A DNA stretch of 19,643 nucleotides. Source: Phycisphaerales bacterium UBA2402. GTDB lineage: Bacteria; Planctomycetota; Phycisphaerae; Phycisphaerales; UBA1924. Position 1 is the stretch's first letter. Each line of letters begins with the position of its first letter. Below are positions 15,318-19,643 of this stretch, piece by piece. The DNA lies in contig DDSA01000052.1 of the NCBI GenBank assembly GCA_002343715.1, positions 1,295 through 20,937 of the forward strand, given 5' to 3'. The notes beneath the pieces were generated by a model, which did no database searches, had not been told where the DNA came from, and saw only the letters and a list, made by a program, of their open reading frames with translations. Position numbers and translations under genes: made by a program.

Positions 15318-15560
15318 GTGCCTCACATCGCCGATCTCTCGCCCTGGCCCCTGGCGCTCGTGGGGGGGCGGGCAACCTTTCGCCGCGCGTGCTCTGGCTC
15401 GGCCTCGCCCTCTCGCCGCTGATGATCGGCGGAGCGTACCTGGGCAAGCGCCTGGTTGAACGCCTCAGCCGGCACGCGTTCGTGGTCATCGTGGAATGGT
15501 CGCTCATCATCGCGGCGGGGCTGATGCTCTGGAGGGCGCTGCGCGGCGGGGCGTGTATCC
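15318..15560 (+). pseudogene. TauE/SafE family sulfite-exporter remnant
   Basis: From about 15371 frame 2 encodes GNLSPRVLWLGLALSPLMI, then GAYLGKRLVERLSRHAF and VVIVEWSLIIAAGLMLW, which is the usual C-terminal end of a TauE/SafE membrane transporter (a hydrophobic helix, GxxLGKRL, then a last helix). A whole protein is about 240-270 residues; here only about 60-80 remain. Frame 0 from GTG 15318 reads VPHIADLSPWPLALVG, which could be the original N-terminus and joins the frame-2 part if one G is added to the 7-G run at 15362-15368. So most of the gene is missing and the frame is broken. The 5' limit and the N-terminal match are inference; the 3' limit is where similarity fades into the integrase remnant. 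Confidence 0.55.
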
Positions 15561-15565
15561 ACGCG

Positions 15566-15842
15566 GCGACCGGAGCGGGCCGATGTTCCTCCTGCACACC
15601 GTTTGCGCGTGGATCGGCAACACGAAGGCGGTCGCGGCGGGGCACTCCCTGCACGTCACCGACGCCGATTGGACCCGCGCCACGGGTACGGCTGGGGGGT
15701 GCGGAGAAAGCGGCGCAAAAAGCGGCGCAGCACCCGACCGCTCCCGATCGCGGGCGTTCGCGGGATTCATCTGAAGCGCCTTGTTTTGCTGGGGTTCCGC
15801 AAGCGGACGCGAACGAGCGCGATCCGCTGCAAACCGAACTAA
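15566..15842 (+). pseudogene. Tyrosine recombinase (integrase) C-terminal remnant
   Basis: Frame 1 encodes FLLHTVCAWIGNTKAVA, then AGHSLHVTDADWTRATGTA, matching the C-terminal end of planctomycete phage-type integrases (typically HxVCxWIGNxxxVAxxHYLQVTDxDF). The nucleophilic Tyr of HYLQV is Ser here (TCC, 15646-15648), so the recombinase would be inactive. After a 6-G run (15694-15699) the similarity moves to frame 2: AEKAAQKAAQHPTAPDRGRS and onward to about 15840; removing one G restores a single frame. The N-terminal core and the catalytic Arg/His residues are absent. It runs straight up to the 3' end of the tRNA-Phe gene, the usual position of an integrase at its attachment site. Recognition is by memory of the family, without an alignment. 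Confidence 0.6.
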
Positions 15843-15915
15843 TGGGCAGGGCCGGACTTGAACCGGCGACACCCGCATTTTCAGTGCGGTGCTCTACCAA
15901 CTGAGCTACCTACCC
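15843..15915 (-). tRNA. tRNA-Phe (GAA)
   Basis: The minus strand folds into a full cloverleaf of 73 nt including the discriminator A. Acceptor stem GGGTAGG/CCTGCCC has one T-G wobble; the D arm is GCTC/GAGC with loop AGTTGGTA; the anticodon stem is CCGCA/TGCGG with loop CTGAAAA, giving anticodon GAA (Phe); the variable loop is GTGTC; the T arm is GCCGG/CCGGC with loop TTCAAGT. CCA is not encoded. GATAGT lies 6 nt before G1 on the minus strand and may be the -10. The 3' end touches the integrase remnant. Confidence 0.97.
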
Positions 15916-15983
15916 GCTTTCACTATCCTGCGGATCGTTTCCGCGATCCGTGCCGTCATCCGGCGGGAGGAAGGGTAGGTAGC
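15905..15983. repeat. 11-bp inverted copy of the tRNA-Phe 5' end
   Basis: GCTACCTACCC (15905-15915, the first 11 nt of the tRNA on the minus strand) has a perfect inverted copy, GGGTAGGTAGC, at 15973-15983, 57 nt away. A separate 7-bp dyad, CGGATCG/CGATCCG (15931-15937, 15944-15950), sits between them. Confidence 0.6.
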
Positions 15984-16105
15984 GCCCTTGTTCGGTTCAA
16001 CCTTTTCCGTGCGGGGGCGACCTCCGTTCCGGGGAGGCCGTGCACGGGAATCCGCCCCGGCCCGTTGATTGCTGTGGTCACGCCGAACCGCCCCTTCAGC
16101 CACAC

Positions 16106-16567
16106 GTGAACCTCAGCCCCACCAACGCCGCGCCGAACCTGCGCCTTGTCGGCGCTGCCGATGCCGCGCCAGATTCCCGAGCGCTGCGGCGCGAGGTGGC
16201 CCTCGAAAACCACGCCGCGGGGAACCTGAGCGTGGGGGATGTGGGTGATGTCTTCGCGGCCAGGGTGGTGAGCGCGCTCGACGGCGGCCGAGCGGCAATT
16301 CTGCGTCCTCAGATCCGGCGGCAGTTGGTGGCGGCGGGTGTGCGCATGGGCCTGCGCCCTTTCGAGGCCAACCTCGTCATCGCGCTGGTGCAGGATTCGG
16401 TGAGGCAGGGGACCGATGACCGGGGGCCGCGCGCTCACCTGGTTCGGGTTCAAAGCGTGGTACGACCGCGCGGGGCGCTCTCCTCAGCGCTGCTTTGGGT
16501 TGCCCTCACGCTGGTGCTGACGTGCCTGATCCTCGCGGCTCTCGTCACGCTCACCTCCCGAAAGTGA
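16106..16567 (+). CDS. Small hypothetical protein with C-terminal membrane anchor
   Basis: I do not know a function. From GTG 16106 the product is 153 residues: a soluble, mostly helical part (about 25-115) and one C-terminal membrane helix (about 127-149, LSSALLWVALTLVLTCLILAA class) followed by only TSRK, so it would be tail-anchored with the bulk in the cytoplasm. The segment GVRMGLRPFEANLVIALVQD resembles a motif I recall from uncharacterised planctomycete proteins. Another possible start is GTG 16040, with GGGGAGG at 16031-16037, but the spacing is only 2 nt and GGAGG could pair with CCTCC at 16021-16025; the extra 22 residues are Pro-rich. It lies beside the tRNA and is convergent with the ABC-F gene (22 nt between stops). 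Confidence 0.65.
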   Translation: MNLSPTNAAPNLRLVGAADAAPDSRALRREVALENHAAGNLSVGDVGDVFAARVVSALDGGRAAILRPQIRRQLVAAGVRMGLRPFEANLVIALVQDSVRQGTDDRGPRAHLVRVQSVVRPRGALSSALLWVALTLVLTCLILAALVTLTSRK

Positions 16568-16589
16568 GCATCGCGGCCGGCGGGCACCT

Positions 16590-18584
16590 TCAATCTGACG
16601 ACTCGGTATCGGCGCGCCGCATCCACTCAAACTCCAGCGGTTCAAGGTCGGCGACGAGTTTCTGTCGCTCGGCACCGAGGCGGTTGGCCCGTGCCGCATC
16701 GCGCCAGGCATCCAACAACTCGGCGTCGATCTCCCTGATGCGCGCCTGGCATCGCTCGATCTGGGCCTCGAGCTGCTCGGTCTTCATGCGGGCGTACTTG
16801 TCCGAACCGGGGGCGGGCTTCTGGGCCGGTTTCGCGGCCTTCTTCCGTTCCTCTGCCTCGCGGCGCTGTTTGTCAGCGGTTTCCTTGCGGAACTTCTCGG
16901 CCTCGGCGGCGGCCTGGGCCTGTTTCTTCCTTGCTTCGTCCTTCCTGTGCCACTCGGTGTAGGTGCCGGTGAAGATCTCGGCCCCGCCGCGCCCGTCGAG
17001 GATCAGGAGGTGTTCGCAGGTGTGATCGATGAGGGCGCGGTCGTGAGAGATGAGAATCATCGTGCCCTCGTACCCGGCATCGGGGCTGAGGGCTTCCTCG
17101 AGTCTCTCGGCGCTGGGGATGTCGAGGTGGTTGGTCGGCTCGTCGAGGACGATCAGGTTCTTGGCGCTCGCGAGCAGCCCCGCGAGGACCGCGCGGCTGC
17201 GCTCGCCCCCGGAGAGTTGCCAGAGTTGCTTCTCCTGCTCATCGCCGCTGAACAGGAACGCGCCGGCCAGGTCGCGGGCCTGCTGCTCGCTCATGGCCTG
17301 CTGCGGGGCTTCCTTCAGGATGACCCCCTGCAGGTAGCGGCAGACGGATTGATCGGTATCAAGACCCTCGTGTGTCTGCTTGTAGTAGCCGACCTTGACG
17401 TTGGAACCAAGCCGCACCACCCCTGCATCGGGTGAGAGTTCACCCAGGAGACAACGGACCAGCGTGGTTTTTCCCGCGCCGTTGGGGCCGATGATCCCCC
17501 ACCGCTCGCCGCGCTTGATGCTCAGGTCCAGGTTGGTGAAGAGCCTTTTGGGCGTGCCGTCATCGGCGGTATAGGTCTTCGTGACCTCTCTGGCCGAGAC
17601 CACGATATCGCCGGTGCGCTCGGCCTTGGGCAGTTGGAGTTTGAAGACCGCCATCTCCATCGGCTTCTCGAGCAGGTTGTCGGCCTTCTCCCGCTCCAGA
17701 CGTGTCTCTCGGCCGCGGGCCTGACGGGCGCGCTGCCCGGCCTTGAAGCGGCGGATGTACTCCTCCTCTTTCTTGATTTTGTCCTGCTGCGCCTCGTAGG
17801 CGCGGAGCATGACGGTGCGGCGCTCGACGCGGAGTTCACGGAACGCGGCGTAGTTGCCGGGGTAATCAATGAGACGGCCCTGCTCCACTTCCACGATTTT
17901 TTTCACCACGTTGTCGAGCAGGTAGCGGTCGTGGCTGACCATGAGCACCGCCCCGCGGTACTCATCGCTGAGGAAGTGTTCGAGCCAGATCCGCCCCTCG
18001 ATGTCGAGGTGGTTCGTCGGCTCGTCGAGCAGGAGCACATCGGGGTTTTCGAGCAGCAGCGTGGCGAGGGCCAGCCGCCCCTTCTGCCCGCCGCTCAACT
18101 TCCCCACCGGCAGGCCGAACTGCGCATCGGTGAAACCCAGGCCGTGCAGGACTTCCTCGATCTTGTGCTCCACGGCGTAGCCGCCCGCGGCCTCGATCTC
18201 CTCCTCGAGCTTCGCCTGACGCTTCATCAACCGGTCGAGCTCCTCGCCGGCGGCGGTCTCCATCGCGTGATAGCCGTCGTGCAGTTCCTTGTGCAGCGCG
18301 TGGAGCGTGGCGAAGGCGCGCTCCGCCGAGTCCCGCAACGATTCGTTCGGGTCGAGATCGGGATCCTGCTTGAGGTAGCCCACCCGACTGCCTCGCTGCA
18401 CGACCACATCGCCGGCATCAGGCCTGATGATGCCGCTCATGATCTTGAGAAGCGTGGATTTGCCGCACCCGTTGCGTCCCACCATGCCGATGCGGTCGCC
18501 CGCCTCGATCGTCATCGACACTCCGTCGAGGATGATGTCGGTCCCAAAGCGATGGGCGATATTGGTCACGGTCAGGAGTGGCAT
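16590..18584 (-). CDS. ABC-F family ATPase (Uup/YheS-like)
   Basis: This soluble 664-residue protein has two ABC ATPase domains and no membrane helix, as in ABC-F factors that act on the ribosome or in DNA transactions rather than in transport. Domain 1: Walker A GRNGCGKST (36-44), signature LSGGQ (from 163), Walker B VLLLDEPTNHLD (Asp187, Glu188). A charged linker of the ABC_tran_Xtn type lies at about 245-315. Domain 2: Walker A GPNGAGKTT, signature LSGGERSR (near 457), Walker B LIVLDEPTNHLD. A Lys/Glu/Ala-rich coiled-coil tail (about 545-655) resembles Uup. The frame runs upstream to 18809, overlapping fabD; ATG 18584 fits the family start MPLLTVTNIAHRFG. TACACT lies 10 nt upstream of the ATG, with no Shine-Dalgarno. 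Antibiotic resistance cannot be inferred. Confidence 0.93.
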   Translation of the reverse strand: MPLLTVTNIAHRFGTDIILDGVSMTIEAGDRIGMVGRNGCGKSTLLKIMSGIIRPDAGDVVVQRGSRVGYLKQDPDLDPNESLRDSAERAFATLHALHKELHDGYHAMETAAGEELDRLMKRQAKLEEEIEAAGGYAVEHKIEEVLHGLGFTDAQFGLPVGKLSGGQKGRLALATLLLENPDVLLLDEPTNHLDIEGRIWLEHFLSDEYRGAVLMVSHDRYLLDNVVKKIVEVEQGRLIDYPGNYAAFRELRVERRTVMLRAYEAQQDKIKKEEEYIRRFKAGQRARQARGRETRLEREKADNLLEKPMEMAVFKLQLPKAERTGDIVVSAREVTKTYTADDGTPKRLFTNLDLSIKRGERWGIIGPNGAGKTTLVRCLLGELSPDAGVVRLGSNVKVGYYKQTHEGLDTDQSVCRYLQGVILKEAPQQAMSEQQARDLAGAFLFSGDEQEKQLWQLSGGERSRAVLAGLLASAKNLIVLDEPTNHLDIPSAERLEEALSPDAGYEGTMILISHDRALIDHTCEHLLILDGRGGAEIFTGTYTEWHRKDEARKKQAQAAAEAEKFRKETADKQRREAEERKKAAKPAQKPAPGSDKYARMKTEQLEAQIERCQARIREIDAELLDAWRDAARANRLGAERQKLVADLEPLEFEWMRRADTESSD

Positions 18585-18719
18585 GGGGGGGCCAAGTGTA
18601 GAAGGCTTCGCGCGAACATCGGACACGCCGCGGCACCGGCGCAACATCGTCAAGCCCGGGGGGGCACCGTGGCACTCATGGATTCGGGACAGCACGCCCC
18701 ATGCCCAGTTCAACCCCCG

Positions 18720-18725
18720 TACCAT
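18720..18725 (+). promoter_or_regulatory. Candidate -10 hexamer for fabD
   Basis: TACCAT ends 5 nt before ATG 18731. No Shine-Dalgarno and no clear -35 are seen. If used, the fabD mRNA would be leaderless. Confidence 0.3.
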
Positions 18726-18730
18726 CGCCC

Positions 18731-19643
18731 ATGAACCCCTCGCTCGTGATTCTCTGCCCCGGACAGGGCGCGCAGGCCGTCGGCATGGGTCAGGCCTGGG
18801 CCGCGGCATCGACCGAAGCCAGGACCGTATTTGATGCCGCGGATCGACACCTGGGCGACCGGCTTGGCCTGCGCCTCTCCACGCTCTGCTTCGAGGGTCC
18901 GGCGGATCGGCTCAATCAGACCGACGCATCGCAACCGGCCATCTATACCGCTTCGGTCGCGAGTTACCGCGCCTTGCTCGCCAAGCGAAACCTCGGAGCC
19001 AACGACGGTTTTCTGGCCGCCACGCTGGGCCTCTCTCTGGGCGAGTACACCGCGTTGCACCTCGCCGGAGCGATCACCTTTGAGGACGGGCTCGAACTCG
19101 TCACCCTGCGCGGGCGGGCCATGCAGGACGCCGCCGATAGCCCCCAGGCCCGTGAGGGCGGGGGCGGCGCGATGCTCGCCCTGATCGGTGCCAGCGAGGA
19201 GCAGGCCTTGTCCATCTGCGATCAGGCCCGCGCGGGTCAAGTTCTGGTCTGCGCGAACTTCAACGCACAGGGGCAGATCGTTCTCTCCGGCCACAGGCAA
19301 GCCTGCGAACGAGCCGCCGCCGTCGCCGGCGGGATGGGGCTGCGGGCCACGATGCTCCCCGTGGCGGGGGCGTTTCACTCGCCGCTGATGGCCCAGGCCG
19401 CCGAGCGCCTCGCCGCGGCTCTCGAAAAAACTCCGATCCAGCCCCCGCGCTGCACGGTGATCTCCAACGTCACCGCCCAACCGCACGAACCCGATCCGAC
19501 CTCCATCCGCCGACGGCTGGTCGAGCAGTTGACAAGCCCGGTTCGCTGGTCACAATCCTGCCTCAATCTGGGAACCTTCCTCCCCTCGGGCGTCCAACCC
19601 GAATACATCGAACTCGCCCCCGGCAAGACCCTCGCCGGGCTGT
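18731..19643 (+). CDS. fabD: Malonyl-CoA:ACP transacylase (3' end beyond window)
   Basis: FabD moves malonyl from CoA to acyl-carrier protein and so feeds fatty-acid elongation. The visible 304 residues are nearly the whole protein (E. coli FabD has 309). They include the N-terminal VILCPGQGAQAVGMG, the nucleophile elbow GLSLGEYTAL with Ser102, the catalytic GAFHSPLM with His216, the SGH segment (IVLSGHRQA), and the late PVRWSQS and IELAPGKTLAG. Position 100 of the elbow is Leu where E. coli has His (GHSLGEY), a known variant. ATG 18731 fits the family N-terminus. The gene diverges from the ABC-F gene, with 146 nt between the two starts. The frame is still open at the right edge. Confidence 0.95.
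   Translation, partial: MNPSLVILCPGQGAQAVGMGQAWAAASTEARTVFDAADRHLGDRLGLRLSTLCFEGPADRLNQTDASQPAIYTASVASYRALLAKRNLGANDGFLAATLGLSLGEYTALHLAGAITFEDGLELVTLRGRAMQDAADSPQAREGGGGAMLALIGASEEQALSICDQARAGQVLVCANFNAQGQIVLSGHRQACERAAAVAGGMGLRATMLPVAGAFHSPLMAQAAERLAAALEKTPIQPPRCTVISNVTAQPHEPDPTSIRRRLVEQLTSPVRWSQSCLNLGTFLPSGVQPEYIELAPGKTLAGL

Noticed and set aside
15223..15900. Minus-strand ORF (225 codons) across the scar region
   Set aside because: It begins inside the tRNA and shows no recognisable domain; the plus-strand remnants explain the region better.
15785..15904. Protein-coding tail GRAGLEPATPAFSV at the end of the frame-2 ORF
   Set aside because: This is the tRNA-Phe gene translated from its complementary strand, a familiar artefact.
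17634..18734. Plus-strand ORF over the ABC-F gene
   Set aside because: Antisense shadow; both ABC cassettes are intact on the minus strand.
1..19643. CRISPR array, IS element or toxin-antitoxin pair
   Set aside because: No regularly spaced repeats, transposase or paired small toxin genes were seen; the MazG-like gene is a pyrophosphohydrolase without a neighbouring mazEF.

Overview
The window is high-GC bacterial chromosome that most resembles a planctomycete, probably class Phycisphaerae. The reasons are an ECF sigma factor translationally coupled to a Ser/Thr kinase with a TPR tail, twin-arginine-exported Gfo/Idh/MocA and TIM-barrel isomerase genes, a NupG-like transporter, and a small membrane-anchored protein with a motif I associate with planctomycetes. 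This placement comes from gene content read by eye, not from a phylogeny.

Layout: 1-326 is the 3' end of accD, closed by a strong intrinsic terminator. 403-3234 holds lnt (apolipoprotein N-acyltransferase) followed at once by a HEAT-repeat lipoprotein, a likely Lnt substrate. 3241-4188 (minus) is an L,D-transpeptidase with a peptidoglycan-binding domain. 4339-7637 (minus) is a three-gene unit, read from 7637 downward: a secreted SUMF1-fold protein lacking the catalytic cysteines, a Tat-exported Gfo/Idh/MocA oxidoreductase (ATGA overlap), and a Tat-exported sugar isomerase/epimerase-like TIM barrel. Divergent from it lie apbE (FMN transferase lipoprotein) and an MFS nucleoside/sugar symporter-like gene.

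10063-14900 is a regulatory block. A 339-base gene-free stretch carries a candidate promoter, three hairpins and a strong Shine-Dalgarno in front of a cold-shock-domain protein. Then come a membrane histidine kinase with no response regulator beside it, an ECF sigma factor (29-nt overlap) and a transmembrane Ser/Thr kinase-TPR protein (GTGA overlap). A MazG-type pyrophosphohydrolase follows.

15234-15915 looks like an integration scar: a broken TauE/SafE remnant, then the C-terminal remnant of a tyrosine recombinase whose nucleophilic Tyr is Ser and whose frame is broken at a G run, abutting the 3' end of a tRNA-Phe(GAA) gene. Beyond it are a small membrane-anchored hypothetical protein, an ABC-F ATPase (minus) and, divergently, fabD, which runs off the window.

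The parts most worth following up are the structured leader of the cold-shock gene, the tRNA-Phe scar with its dead integrase, and the overlapping His-kinase/sigma/Ser-Thr-kinase cluster. Several starts lack a Shine-Dalgarno but have a -10-like hexamer 5-10 nt upstream, which suggests leaderless transcription.
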